Source of the DNA: Pseudomonadota bacterium
GTDB lineage: Bacteria > Pseudomonadota > Gammaproteobacteria > Steroidobacterales > Steroidobacteraceae
Direction of reading: 5' to 3'
Length of the DNA: 64,000 nt
Assembly: GCA_963204835.1 (NCBI GenBank)
Contig: CAUJHJ010000020.1
Span: forward strand, 109,293-173,292
Under the pieces are notes generated by a model. It was not told where the DNA came from, did not search any database, and saw nothing but the letters and a program-made list of their open reading frames with translations. Position 1 is the stretch's first letter. The number at the start of each line of letters is the position of its first letter. Below are positions 1-8,084 of the stretch, piece by piece. A program made the translations under genes and the position numbers.

Positions 1-75
1 TTCGAGCGGCCAGCGCCACTGTGCATCCGGGAGCGCGTAGGCGACGGTGCAGCGCTTCACGCCACCGCCCGTCAT
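1..75 (-). CDS. rnfH: RnfH family protein (N-terminal fragment, cut by the window edge)
   Basis: Only the first 25 codons are visible. They begin at an ATG that overlaps the ratA stop in an ATGA arrangement. The peptide reads [20 protein letters not shown] and continues to the edge; the VAYALPD core resembles the first beta strand of the small ubiquitin-like RnfH family. RnfH is commonly encoded directly after ratA, and the two overlap here, so the position supports the call. Function in the family is poorly defined. The rest of the gene lies outside the window. Confidence 0.6.
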   Translation of the reverse strand, partial: MTGGGVKRCTVAYALPDAQWRWPLE

Positions 76-503
76 GGTGCGACCGCGCGGGCGCGGGCGA
101 CAAACGCGTCCACCAGCGAGCCGGCCGTTTCCTCGAACATCGGCTCGAACACCGCGGCTGTCAGCCGGTTGGCGAAGGCGAAGCGCAAGGTGAGTTCGAT
201 CCGTGTGCCCGCGTCCCCGATGGGCGTGAGCGTCCAGAGGCCCCGCAGCATGCTGAACGGCCCGCGCAGCTGTTCCATGGCGACGCTGCGCCCCGGTTCG
301 AGCGTATTGCGCGTCGTGAACTCGGTGCTGAGCGGCCCGCGGCGCACCCCGAGCGTGGCGACGATCTCGCGCTCGCCGCGCGACTCGACCACGGCCCGCG
401 TGCACCAGGGCACGAACTCGGGGTAGGCCTCGATGTCATTGATCAGCGCGTAGATCAGGTCGGGCGACTTGCCGATGAGCGCCGCGCGTGTCAGTTCCCG
501 CAT
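72..503 (-). CDS. ratA: RatA-like START/polyketide-cyclase family protein
   Basis: This is a 143-residue protein of the coenzyme Q-binding COQ10/START fold (RatA/YfjG family). Visible signs are the N-terminal segment with AYPEFVPWC, which is typical of the family, and the C-terminal helix [17 protein letters not shown]. coli RatA was described as a ribosome-association toxin, but most homologues behave like ubiquinone-binding chaperones, so the role is uncertain. I start it at the second in-frame start ([11 protein letters not shown]), which matches the family length; an upstream start would add ten residues. It is divergent from smpB with 23 bp between the starts, and rnfH follows with a 4-bp overlap. 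Confidence 0.85.
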   Translation of the reverse strand: MRELTRAALIGKSPDLIYALINDIEAYPEFVPWCTRAVVESRGEREIVATLGVRRGPLSTEFTTRNTLEPGRSVAMEQLRGPFSMLRGLWTLTPIGDAGTRIELTLRFAFANRLTAAVFEPMFEETAGSLVDAFVARARAVAP

Positions 504-515
504 GGCGCAATTGTC

Positions 516-521
516 TACAAT
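516..521 (+). promoter_or_regulatory. Putative smpB -10 box (TACAAT) implying a leaderless mRNA
   Basis: TACAAT matches the sigma-70 -10 consensus at five of six positions. It ends 5 nt before the GTG start of smpB, so transcription would begin at or next to the start codon. No Shine-Dalgarno is present, and no convincing -35 hexamer is found at normal spacing. Confidence 0.45.
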
Positions 522-526
522 ACGGC

Positions 527-994
527 GTGGCAAAGGAAAAGAAACCCGACAAGCCGATTGCGGAAAACCGCAAGGCGCGCTTCGACTACTTCATCGAGGA
601 CCGCTATGAGGCGGGGCTCTCGCTCGAGGGCTGGGAGGTGAAGGCGATGCGCGCGGGGCGCGCGAACCTCACCGAGGCGTATGTCTACCTCCGGAATGCC
701 GAGGCCTTCCTGATCGGTGCGCACGTGACGCCGCTCAATACGACCTCGACCCATGTGCATGCGGACCCCACCCGCACGCGCAAGCTCCTGCTCTCGCGCA
801 GCGAGATCGACCACCTCGTCGGCGCCGTCGAGCGCCGCGGCTACACGATCGTGCCGCTCGACCTGCACTGGAAAGGCGGCCGCGCAAAACTCGACATCGG
901 CCTCGCGAAAGGCAAGAAGCAGCACGACAAGCGGGCCACCGAGAAGGATCGCGACTGGCAGCGCGACAAGGTGCGGTTCCTCAAGCGGGGCTGA
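527..994 (+). CDS. smpB: SsrA-binding protein SmpB
   Basis: SmpB binds tmRNA and delivers it to stalled ribosomes for trans-translation. The 155-residue product has the family pattern: a start region with [13 protein letters not shown], the core [16 protein letters not shown], the ARTRKLLL-like segment (here [13 protein letters not shown]) and the basic tail [16 protein letters not shown] that folds into the decoding centre. I chose the GTG at 527 (VAKEKKPDK) because it fits the family length; an earlier ATG at 488 would run through the divergent ratA promoter. Its RNA partner ssrA lies about 1 kb downstream on the same strand. Confidence 0.97.
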   Translation: MAKEKKPDKPIAENRKARFDYFIEDRYEAGLSLEGWEVKAMRAGRANLTEAYVYLRNAEAFLIGAHVTPLNTTSTHVHADPTRTRKLLLSRSEIDHLVGAVERRGYTIVPLDLHWKGGRAKLDIGLAKGKKQHDKRATEKDRDWQRDKVRFLKRG

Positions 995-996
995 GC

Positions 997-1977
997 GTGG
1001 AACGGGCCGACTACGCCATCCTCGGTGCGGGCGCGATCGGTTCGGTGCTCGGCGCGCACCTGGCGCGCGCGGGCCATGCCGTCGCCCTGCTCGCCCGCGG
1101 CGAGCGCGCCGCGCAGATCGAGCGCGACGGCGTCGTCATCCGCGGGCTCGCCGGGTTCAAGGTACCCGTGCCCGTCGTGCGCGACCCGGCGACGCTCGGC
1201 GGTGCGCGTGTGCTGATCGTCGCCACCAAGACGCCCGGCACCGCCGCGGCGCTCGCGGCACTGCGCCACGCCAGCTTCGACACGGCGTTCTCCATCCAGA
1301 ACGGTCCCGGCAAGAACGAAATACTCGCGCAGGCCTTCGGTGCCGCGCGCGTGCTCGGCGCCCTCGCCGACACCAGCGCCGAGCTCCTTGCGGGCGGCGA
1401 GGTGCTGTTCACCCGCAACGTCAACGTGGTTCTCGGCGAGCTGCCTTCCGATACCAGCGAACGCACGCGACGCATCGCGCACGAAATCGACGCCGCGGGC
1501 GTGCGCTGCGTGCAATCGGGCGAGGTGCTGTCGCGCGAGTGGTCGAAGTTCTGCGCCTGGACCGGGCTCATGGCGGTGTCGGTGACCACGCGGCTGCCGA
1601 CCTGGCGCTTCCTCTCCGACCCGGACTCGGCGCTCGTCATCGTGCGCCTCGTGCGCGAAACGGCGCGCCTCGCTCAGGCGCTCGGCATCGCCATCACCGA
1701 CGAATCCGTGCTGCCCGTCGCGAGCATCACGCGTGACAGCGACGCAGACGCCGTCGCGGCCGTGACCGCCCTCGGGGCGCGCTATCGCGCGACGGCGCCC
1801 GATCACCGCATGTCGTCGCTGCAGGACATCGACAACGGCCGCCCGCTCGAAGTGCACGAAACGCTGGGCTACGCCGCGGCCAAGGCGGCGGAACTCAGGC
1901 TCGATCTGCCGCTGCTGCGGACGCTCTATCCCCTCGTCGCGGCGCTCGGTCCGGCCCGGCGCGCCCGCGGACCTTGA
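997..1977 (+). CDS. panE: 2-dehydropantoate 2-reductase (ApbA/PanE family)
   Basis: The family reduces ketopantoate to pantoate with NADPH in pantothenate and coenzyme A synthesis. The 326-residue protein has the Rossmann motif GAGAIG at residues 10-15. It has a conserved lysine at about 184 (REWSKFCAW), matching the catalytic lysine of PanE. The C-terminal SSLQDIDNGRPLEVHETLG matches the family's S-x-x-Q-D-x(5)-E-x-x-x-x-G segment with the substrate-binding glutamate. It starts with GTG 2 nt after the smpB stop, so it is probably cotranscribed. Many genomes carry several ApbA/PanE paralogues, so the exact substrate is not certain. Confidence 0.82.
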   Translation: MERADYAILGAGAIGSVLGAHLARAGHAVALLARGERAAQIERDGVVIRGLAGFKVPVPVVRDPATLGGARVLIVATKTPGTAAALAALRHASFDTAFSIQNGPGKNEILAQAFGAARVLGALADTSAELLAGGEVLFTRNVNVVLGELPSDTSERTRRIAHEIDAAGVRCVQSGEVLSREWSKFCAWTGLMAVSVTTRLPTWRFLSDPDSALVIVRLVRETARLAQALGIAITDESVLPVASITRDSDADAVAAVTALGARYRATAPDHRMSSLQDIDNGRPLEVHETLGYAAAKAAELRLDLPLLRTLYPLVAALGPARRARGP

Positions 1978-1993
1978 ATTCCGCCTGATCGGC

Positions 1994-1999
1994 TATACT
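1994..1999 (+). promoter_or_regulatory. Putative ssrA promoter -10 box (TATACT)
   Basis: TATACT lies 15 nt upstream of the mature tmRNA 5' end. This fits a short precursor leader of about 8-9 nt that RNase P would remove. A TTGAAT hexamer sits only 14 nt upstream, inside the panE stop region, so the -35 spacing is suboptimal. Confidence 0.5.
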
Positions 2000-2014
2000 G
2001 ACCGGGTACCTGAT

Positions 2015-2368
2015 GGGGGCGACCGGTTTCGACGTGGGTTGCGAACCTTCAGGGGCGTACCGAGGCGCATGGCCCTCGTTAATCACTGTGCAAAAACTTA
2101 GTTGCCAACGACGACAACTACGCTCTGGCGGCTTAACCCCGCCTAACCCCTGACCACTCGGTGCCTGTGCCGGTGAACCAGGGGACGCGCTCACAGGATC
2201 GCGATCCACCGTGCGACGGGGTGGGTTTGCTAAGAGACACCGTCTGCTGGCCGAGCGTCTTCCCTGCTCCTCGGGTAGCGTGAGGCGAGAACCAATGAGA
2301 GAGCTACGTACGTAGATCCTGGAGTCTAGGACTTGCGGACGGGGGTTCGATTCCCCCCGCCTCCACCA
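2015..2368 (+). ncRNA. ssrA: tmRNA (transfer-messenger RNA), tag ANDDNYALAA
   Basis: This RNA rescues stalled ribosomes with SmpB by adding a degradation tag. The tRNA-like ends are clear. The 5' GGGGGCG pairs with the 3' CGCCTCC (one G-U pair), the T-arm is GGGGGTTCGATTCCCCC, and CCA is encoded at 2366-2368. The tag reading frame lies at 2104-2136: GCC AAC GAC GAC AAC TAC GCT CTG GCG GCT, then TAA. It differs from the E. coli tag only by Asp for Glu at position 4. The total of 354 nt is normal for a one-piece tmRNA. No T-rich terminator is visible downstream. Confidence 0.97.
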
Positions 2369-2442
2369 TGATCGTCGATGGCCGACGGAGCATGCAGACA
2401 GTGCTGGCAAAGCGGCTGCCGGGCGCTTGATCTGCTGGATGC

Positions 2443-4377
2443 CTACCTGCGGTATGCCTTCAACGAAGCGTCATCGAGCCCCACGAGCGCGAGCAATTTC
2501 GCGTAGTCGCCCGCATGCCGCGGATCATCGCGAAGGACCTTCATCCGCGGGTCGCTGCGCAGGAAGATCAGGCAGTTGGAGCGCTTGCCGACGGCGTCGG
2601 CCAGCAGATCGACCGCCCTCGCCCGATTCGCTTCGTCGCCGAGCGAAAGGTGCGCCACGGCGGTTTCGTAGGGGCACATGTAGATCTGTTCGCGCTCGGC
2701 TTCCTCGAGCAGCGGCAACACCTTCTCCTTCTGCCCCGCGTAGCCGTAGCCCTGCGCCAGCATGATCAGCGCCACCGGCGCGCGGTCCGCCAGGTCCACG
2801 CACCGTTCGAGCAGGGCCACGGCTTGCGCCGTGTCGCCCCGCAGGTAGGCCGAAACGCCTGATCCACAGAAGACGAAGCCGTTGTCGGGATGCTGGCGCA
2901 TCTGCTTTTCGCCCCACTCCCGCGACGCTTCCTGTTCGCCGACCATGAACAGCGCCCAGTTGCCCCAGTCGGCGAGTTCGGTATTGAGCGGGTCGAGTGC
3001 ATTGGCCCGGGCGAGCGCCTCCCTGACCTTTGCCTTCTCGCCGAGCGCGGAGAAGTAGAGCGCGAAGCCCAGCTCCGTCGTCGCAAGGCTCGCATCGAGC
3101 GCCCGCGCCTTGCCCAGGTTTTCCCAACCTTCTTTCCACTGCCACGCCATCACCTGCGTCAGGCCGAGCGAGGACAGCGCGCGCGCCGAGCCCGGGTCGC
3201 GCGCGAGCACGGCCTCGAGCGAGGCCTTCACCTGCGGCAGCAGTTCGATCGGAGGTTCGAAGTAGGTGAAGATCGAGCGCAGCGCATCGCTTTTCGCGTG
3301 CCAGGCGGCGAGGAAATCCGGATCGAGCGCGATCGCACGGTCGAACAGCTCGACCGCGTGCTTCATCGATTCGTAGGTGAACCGTTCCATTTCGCGCCAG
3401 CCCGCGGCATACGGTTCATAGGCCCTGGGGTTGTTCGGCACTTCGGCCAGCGCGCGCTGTTCGTCCTGCAGGATGGCCACTTTCAGGGCGCCCGCAACGG
3501 CTGTGGCAATCCCGGCGGCTGTCTCGAAGAAGTTCTCGTTGTCGACGTGCAGCGTGAACGGGCTGCTCCAGACGTCGAGGTCCTTGCGCAGGTCGGTCAG
3601 GCGAGGGTTGATGCGCAAGGTGCCGTCGGGGCCCACGCTCACTTCCCCGTCGAGCACGTATTCGACATCCGGCAGCAGATCTTCAATGTGCGCGCGCGTC
3701 TTGTCCTTGCGGAACTCGAAGGCCGACGCCTGGGGCACGGCCCGCAGCCCCGATATCTTGCGCAGGTTGTCGACGACTTCGCGCGACAACTGGTCCGCGA
3801 AGGTCCGGTGCATCGCCGTGGCGTTGTCCGAGACGCCGAACGGCACGGCGAGTACGTAGGGCCGGTTGGCGACCGGCTCCTGCAGGGAGCTGCCGGGCAG
3901 GCGCCAGCCGAGGAACGCGGCGAGCGGCAACAGGAGCGCGACGGCGACCAAGAGATGCCGGGACCACGAAGTACGGGGCGCAGGCGGCAGGCTCGTCGAC
4001 GGCAACGGATCGGGCTCGCCGTCGCGGCGCTCGGCGCCGGGACCCCGGACGCCCTCACCGACCTCCTCGACCGGCGCGATGAACTGGTAGCCGCGGCCGC
4101 GCACCGTCTGGATCGTCTGCTGCAACTCGCCGTTGTCGCCCAGTACCCGCCGCGCGCTCTTCACGTGGTTGCTGAGCGTCGCGTCCGAGACCTCCCGGCC
4201 TTCCCAGACCGCCTCGAACAGCTCCTCGCGCGTCAGCACCCGGTCGCGATGCCGGATCAGGTGCACGAGCAGGTCGAACACCCTGGGCTCCACGGCCACG
4301 GCGATATCACCGCGACTGATCCGGAAACGAGTGGTATCTATGAGGTATTCGCTGACCCGGTACTTGCTGGCGGCCAT
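2443..4377 (-). CDS. CadC-like membrane-bound transcriptional regulator with TPR sensor domain
   Basis: Residues about 5-105 form an OmpR/PhoB-type winged helix (LTREELFEAVWEGREVSDATLSNHV, then TVRGRGYQF). A proline-rich linker follows, then one membrane helix at about 141-158 (HLLVAVALLLPLAAFLGW). A large periplasmic region begins with a TolB/FlgO-like module (DVEYVLDGEV, LRINPRLTD) and continues as TPR-like repeats. This is the ToxR/CadC layout of a one-component regulator that binds DNA while anchored in the inner membrane. I use the ATG at 4377; a TTG seven codons upstream is possible. It is divergent from the hydroxylase gene at 4489 with 111 bp between them, so regulation of that neighbour is plausible but inferred. 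The signal sensed is unknown. Confidence 0.85.
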   Translation of the reverse strand: MAASKYRVSEYLIDTTRFRISRGDIAVAVEPRVFDLLVHLIRHRDRVLTREELFEAVWEGREVSDATLSNHVKSARRVLGDNGELQQTIQTVRGRGYQFIAPVEEVGEGVRGPGAERRDGEPDPLPSTSLPPAPRTSWSRHLLVAVALLLPLAAFLGWRLPGSSLQEPVANRPYVLAVPFGVSDNATAMHRTFADQLSREVVDNLRKISGLRAVPQASAFEFRKDKTRAHIEDLLPDVEYVLDGEVSVGPDGTLRINPRLTDLRKDLDVWSSPFTLHVDNENFFETAAGIATAVAGALKVAILQDEQRALAEVPNNPRAYEPYAAGWREMERFTYESMKHAVELFDRAIALDPDFLAAWHAKSDALRSIFTYFEPPIELLPQVKASLEAVLARDPGSARALSSLGLTQVMAWQWKEGWENLGKARALDASLATTELGFALYFSALGEKAKVREALARANALDPLNTELADWGNWALFMVGEQEASREWGEKQMRQHPDNGFVFCGSGVSAYLRGDTAQAVALLERCVDLADRAPVALIMLAQGYGYAGQKEKVLPLLEEAEREQIYMCPYETAVAHLSLGDEANRARAVDLLADAVGKRSNCLIFLRSDPRMKVLRDDPRHAGDYAKLLALVGLDDASLKAYRR

Positions 4378-4452
4378 CGTTATCGAATCGTTAGGCAAAG
4401 ATTAGGGTCGCTTCAAGCAGCGCTCCCCGGCGCCCCGGACGATACAAGCGCC

Positions 4453-4475
4453 TTGGGCAAACAACAACTTGCCAA
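4453..4475. repeat. Imperfect inverted repeat upstream of the hydroxylase gene
   Basis: The arms TTGGGCAA and TTGCCAA flank an 8-nt spacer (ACAACAAC), with one unpaired G. It lies between the divergent CadC-like regulator and the hydroxylase, just before the latter's Shine-Dalgarno. It could be an operator or a leader hairpin; support is weak. Confidence 0.25.
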
Positions 4476-4488
4476 CCGGGAGAGACCC

Positions 4489-5277
4489 ATGCCGACACCG
4501 CTGCAGATCCTGCTCGACCCCATCTCGCTTGCCGTCCTCGGCATCTATGCCGCCCTGATCCTGCTCGAGGCGCTGTTCCCGGCTCGCCCCCTGCCGAAGG
4601 TGCGCGGCTGGCGCACGCGGGCGCTGGTCGTGTTCGCCGGCTACTTCTTCCTGTCGAGCTACCTGCCCCTGCTCTGGGGAGACACCCTCGCGAATCTCCA
4701 GCTCTTCGACCTGCAGGCCGTGGATCCCTTCGCCGCGGCAGCCCTCGGCGTGCTGCTCTTCGAGCTCTTCGTCTACGCCTGGCATCGCGCGATGCACGAG
4801 ACCCAGTGGCTGTGGCGCGGCTTTCACCAGATGCACCACAGCGCGGAGCGCATGGACATCTTCGGCGCCTTCTATTTCAGCCCCCTCGACACCCTCGGGT
4901 TCACCTTCTTCAGCAGCATGGCGCTGACGATCCTCGGCCTGCCGGCCAAGGCCGTCACCTACTACCTCTACGCGACGATGTTCCTGGCCAGCATCCAGCA
5001 CACCAACATCCGCACGCCGCAATGGCTCGGGTATGTCGTGCAGCGGCCGGAGAGCCACAGCCTGCATCACGCGCGCGGCATCCATCGCTACAACTACTCC
5101 GACCTGCCCTTTTGGGACATCGTCTTCGGCACCTTCCGCAACCCGAAGGAGTTCATGCCCGAGAGCGGTTTCGCCGGCGCCTCCTCCGCGCAGATCGGCC
5201 GGATGCTGATGTTCCGCGATATCGCGGCCGACGCCGCCGCTTCTTCCGGGCAGGCCATACAGCGGGGGCGCGCGTGA
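4489..5277 (+). CDS. Sterol desaturase / fatty acid hydroxylase superfamily membrane protein
   Basis: The 262-residue membrane protein carries the di-iron histidine boxes of this superfamily: HRAMH at 99-103, HQMHH at 113-117 and HSLHH at 190-194, followed by HRYNYSDLPFWD. Hydrophobic segments at about 10-30, 45-60, 80-100 and 140-165 place it in the inner membrane. The family uses O2 to hydroxylate or desaturate lipids or sterol-like molecules; the substrate cannot be read from sequence. The start is set by a Shine-Dalgarno (GGGAGAGA) 3-4 nt before the ATG. It is divergent from the CadC-like regulator. Confidence 0.88.
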   Translation: MPTPLQILLDPISLAVLGIYAALILLEALFPARPLPKVRGWRTRALVVFAGYFFLSSYLPLLWGDTLANLQLFDLQAVDPFAAAALGVLLFELFVYAWHRAMHETQWLWRGFHQMHHSAERMDIFGAFYFSPLDTLGFTFFSSMALTILGLPAKAVTYYLYATMFLASIQHTNIRTPQWLGYVVQRPESHSLHHARGIHRYNYSDLPFWDIVFGTFRNPKEFMPESGFAGASSAQIGRMLMFRDIAADAAASSGQAIQRGRA

Positions 5278-5282
5278 GTGCC

Positions 5283-5288
5283 TAGAAT
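5283..5288 (+). promoter_or_regulatory. Putative -10 box (TAGAAT) for the SMP-30-like gene, leaderless spacing
   Basis: TAGAAT ends 6 nt before the ATG at 5295, and there is no Shine-Dalgarno. Transcription would start at the ATG. No clear -35 element is seen. Confidence 0.35.
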
Positions 5289-5294
5289 GCCGCC

Positions 5295-6527
5295 ATGGGA
5301 TTTCGCCTCTTCGCCGCCCTCACCTTCGGCTTCGCGCTCTCCCCGGCCCTCGCCCAGGCCGATGATGCCCGCGCGACCATCGCCAGCATCCAGCGCCTGC
5401 TGGCGGAACGCCCCAACGAGCCGACGCTTTACTACTACCTCGCGGCATTCCAGGCTCGCGTCGGCGACAAGGCCGACGCAGTCGCGAGCCTTGGGAAGCT
5501 CGCGGTCATCGGCAAGGGCTTCCTTCCCGCCCGCGCCATGGGATTCGATGCGATCTGGGACGACGCCGGCTTCCGCAAGGCCTACGCGACCCTCGAAGCG
5601 CAGCTGCCGAGGATCGCGGACGCGCCCGTCGCGTTCGAGATCGCCGACCGTGATTTCATCCCGGAAGGCATCGCCTGGGATGGCGCATCCCGACGATTCT
5701 TCCTCGGCAGCATCCCGCAGCGGCGCATCGTCAGCGTCGATGCGGCGGGCAGGGTCACGCCATTCTCAGAACCGGGCGACGGCTTGCAGCATGTGCTCGG
5801 CATCGCCATCGACGCGCAGCGGCAGCTCCTGCACGCCGTCAGCACGAATGCCCTCACGGCGGCTGGCCGCAAGGCACTCGTCAACGAGGTCGTCACTTAC
5901 GACTTGCGCCGGGGCCGCAAGCTCGGCGCGACGCGGGTGCCTGATGCCGTGCAGTTGAACGATGTCGCGGCTTCACCGAACGGCGACCTGTACACGAGCG
6001 ACTCTGCGTCCGGCGCCGTTTGGCGGCTGCGTGGCGATGTGGCCGCGGCCTTCCTGCCCGTCGGCCAGGTCCGCGGCAGCAACGGCCTCGCCGTGTCGGC
6101 CGACGGCAACTGGCTCTACGTTGCGCACACGACCGGCCTTGCGCGCGTGGCGACGGCCGACGGCAAGCTCGAGCGCATGCCCGTCCCGCCGGGGGACGCC
6201 GTGTCGGCCATCGACGGGTTGTACGTGTACGGTGACAGCCTGCTCGGCATACAGAACGTGACGAATCCCGCGCGCATCATTCGCATGCGGCTGTCCGCCG
6301 ACGGCGCGGCCGTCACGGCTGTCGAAACGCTGCAGTCCCATCACCATCCGGCGTTCGACGACCCGACGACCGGCGCCCTCGCCGGCGACGATTTCTACGT
6401 GCTCGCCTCCGCACAGGTCGCGCGCTTCAACGACCAGGGCCAGGTCGAGGAACCCGCGACGGCCGCCACGCCCAAGATCATCCGCATCAGGCTGCCCGCC
6501 CGACCCGCAACGACAGCGGCCAACTGA
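5295..6527 (+). CDS. Exported SMP-30/gluconolactonase-like beta-propeller protein
   Basis: The 410-residue protein begins with a signal peptide (MGFRLFAALTFGFALSPALAQA). A short helical TPR-like part follows at about 25-100. Residues about 120-395 hold propeller-like repeats (IPEGIAWDG, QLNDVAASPNGDLYTSDS, SNGLAVSADGNWLYVA) typical of the SMP-30/strictosidine-synthase/NHL group. Some relatives are lactonases, but the metal ligands cannot be assigned with confidence, so I give no reaction. It is probably periplasmic. Its 3' end overlaps the convergent methyltransferase gene by 41 bp. Confidence 0.75.
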   Translation: MGFRLFAALTFGFALSPALAQADDARATIASIQRLLAERPNEPTLYYYLAAFQARVGDKADAVASLGKLAVIGKGFLPARAMGFDAIWDDAGFRKAYATLEAQLPRIADAPVAFEIADRDFIPEGIAWDGASRRFFLGSIPQRRIVSVDAAGRVTPFSEPGDGLQHVLGIAIDAQRQLLHAVSTNALTAAGRKALVNEVVTYDLRRGRKLGATRVPDAVQLNDVAASPNGDLYTSDSASGAVWRLRGDVAAAFLPVGQVRGSNGLAVSADGNWLYVAHTTGLARVATADGKLERMPVPPGDAVSAIDGLYVYGDSLLGIQNVTNPARIIRMRLSADGAAVTAVETLQSHHHPAFDDPTTGALAGDDFYVLASAQVARFNDQGQVEEPATAATPKIIRIRLPARPATTAAN

Positions 6528-7236
6528 CGCGCCGCCGCTCCCCGGGCGGTCCCCAGCAGCCAGCCAGCCCGACTTCGAGCGCCTCGACCGGATCACGGCC
6601 CTGCGCCGCGGCGAAACGCGCGGTCGCCGACCAGGTGCGCAGGTAGCCGGCGAGTTGCGCGAGAGTCCAATCGACTTCCATGGTGAATGCGGGCGCGGCG
6701 ATCGGCGCGAAGGGAAACGGCAGCTCGCGATAGCCCGACTCGATGTGCGAACGTTCGGCCGGCCAGTAGGGCCCGACCACGACCGAGTAGTAGTGCTGCA
6801 CGAGTTCGTCGACGGCGGCACCATCGACCGTGGTAAGGCCGTAGCACCACTCGGCAATGACACCGGAGCGCTTCAGGACGCGCTGCGCCTCGGCATTGAA
6901 GCGCGCCAGGTCGAACCAGTGCAGGGCCTGCGCGACGACGATGAGATCGACGCTGGCGGCTCCGAGCCCCGAATCCTCGGCGGTCGCGACGCAGTACTCG
7001 ATGCGCGCCTGCGGCAGGGCCGCGCCGATCTGGGCCCCGCTCGCGTCGGTGGCCACGACCCGCCGGAAGCACCGTGCCAGATCCACTGCCGCCTGCCCGC
7101 TGCCTGTCGCACAGTCCCACGCGAGGTCGCGCGCCGGGGCCTGCCTGGCAAGCCATTCGAACAGCGCGAACGGGTAATTCGGCCGAAAGCCCGCATAGCC
7201 GCGGGCCACGGCGCTGAAATGATCCGCGAAACTCAC
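6487..7236 (-). CDS. Class I SAM-dependent methyltransferase
   Basis: The 249-residue protein has the methyltransferase core: motif I around residues 38-50 (LAWDCATGSGQAAVDLA), an acidic motif II (VVATDAS) and the post-motif VDLIVVAQALHWFD. The AQALHWFD sequence is typical of the Methyltransf_11-type small-molecule enzymes such as TAM-like proteins. The substrate is unknown. It starts with GTG overlapping the stop of the DUF1428 gene (GTGA), so the two are translationally coupled. Its end overlaps the convergent SMP-30-like gene by 41 bp. Confidence 0.85.
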   Translation of the reverse strand: MSFADHFSAVARGYAGFRPNYPFALFEWLARQAPARDLAWDCATGSGQAAVDLARCFRRVVATDASGAQIGAALPQARIEYCVATAEDSGLGAASVDLIVVAQALHWFDLARFNAEAQRVLKRSGVIAEWCYGLTTVDGAAVDELVQHYYSVVVGPYWPAERSHIESGYRELPFPFAPIAAPAFTMEVDWTLAQLAGYLRTWSATARFAAAQGRDPVEALEVGLAGCWGPPGERRRVSWPLSLRVGRAA

Positions 7237-7595
7237 ATGTCGACGAAGGTCTTGAAGCCGCCCCAGAACATGCGCTTGCCGTCGAAGGGCATCTTCTTCG
7301 GATTCATCATCGCGGCGAGGCGCGGGTCCTTCATCACCTTGCCGTTGACCTGATCGCGCTGCCGACGGGACTTGTACACGATCCAGGAGAAGATCACGAC
7401 TTCGTTCGCCTTCAGCTTCACGCTCTGCGGGAACGATGTGTACTTGCCCGGCTTGACGTCATCGGCGACGCATTCCCTGTACTCGAGGGCGCCGTGCTCG
7501 CGCCACACCTTGCCCGCCTTGCGCGCGATCGCACGATAGGCGGCGAGCTTGCGACGGGGGACCGGAACGACGAATCCATCGACATACCTGGCCAT
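7233..7595 (-). CDS. DUF1428 (YbaA-like) family protein
   Basis: This 120-residue protein matches the DUF1428 pattern: the start MARYVDGFVVPVP, the middle GALEYRECVADDV and FSWIVYKSRRQRD, and the end DPRLAAMMNPKKMPFDGKRMFWGGF. The family adopts a dimeric ferredoxin-like fold and has no established function. The ATG at 7595 is preceded by a strong Shine-Dalgarno (GGAGG). It overlaps the following methyltransferase gene in a GTGA arrangement. The 117 bp upstream are shared with the divergent YCII gene. Confidence 0.88.
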   Translation of the reverse strand: MARYVDGFVVPVPRRKLAAYRAIARKAGKVWREHGALEYRECVADDVKPGKYTSFPQSVKLKANEVVIFSWIVYKSRRQRDQVNGKVMKDPRLAAMMNPKKMPFDGKRMFWGGFKTFVDM

Positions 7596-7712
7596 GAACC
7601 ACCTCCACGTTTCGGCATAGAGTACGCCCAAGGACGCGCCGGGGCCGCCCCGGCCGACAGCCCTGTCGGCGAACGCCTGCTTCGCGCGTCCTCGGACGGG
7701 AGGGACGTACCG

Positions 7713-8084
7713 ATGCTGTATGCCGTGCTCTGCTACCACCGTGAGGACGAGGTCTGCGCCTGGTCGAAGGCCGAGGACGACGCCGTGATGGCGAAGCTCG
7801 CCGTCGTGCAGGACAGGCTCGCGAAGGCGGGCCGCCTCGGCCCCGTGGCGCGCCTGATGCCGACCACCGCGGCCACCACGCTGCGCAAGGACTCCGACCC
7901 GCCGCTCGTGATCGACGGCCCGTTCGCCGAGACCAAGGAACAACTGCTCGGCTTCTACGTGATCGATTTCGCTTCGCTCGAGGACGCACTCGGGACCGTG
8001 CGCGAACTCGCGCGCGCGAATCCCGGCGGCGCCTATGAGGTGCGGCCCATTTCGCTGTTCCACCCGAGCCACTTGCCGGCATGA
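7713..8084 (+). CDS. YCII-related (DGPF domain) protein
   Basis: The 123-residue protein has the YCII/DGPF domain: MLYAVLCYH at the start, the conserved IDGPFAETKEQLLGFYVID at about 68-86, and the GGAYEVRPI end. The diagnostic DGPF tetrapeptide is intact. Such proteins are regularly encoded beside ECF sigma factors of group 42, as here, where the stop overlaps the sigma start by 4 bp. It may act as a regulator or partner of that sigma factor, but the mechanism is unknown. The start is supported by a Shine-Dalgarno (GGGAGGG) at about 7699-7705. Confidence 0.9.
   Translation: MLYAVLCYHREDEVCAWSKAEDDAVMAKLAVVQDRLAKAGRLGPVARLMPTTAATTLRKDSDPPLVIDGPFAETKEQLLGFYVIDFASLEDALGTVRELARANPGGAYEVRPISLFHPSHLPA

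Noticed and set aside
2369..2442. Rho-independent terminator after ssrA
   Set aside because: A small CGTCG/CGACG hairpin can be drawn just after the tmRNA, but no T-run follows it.
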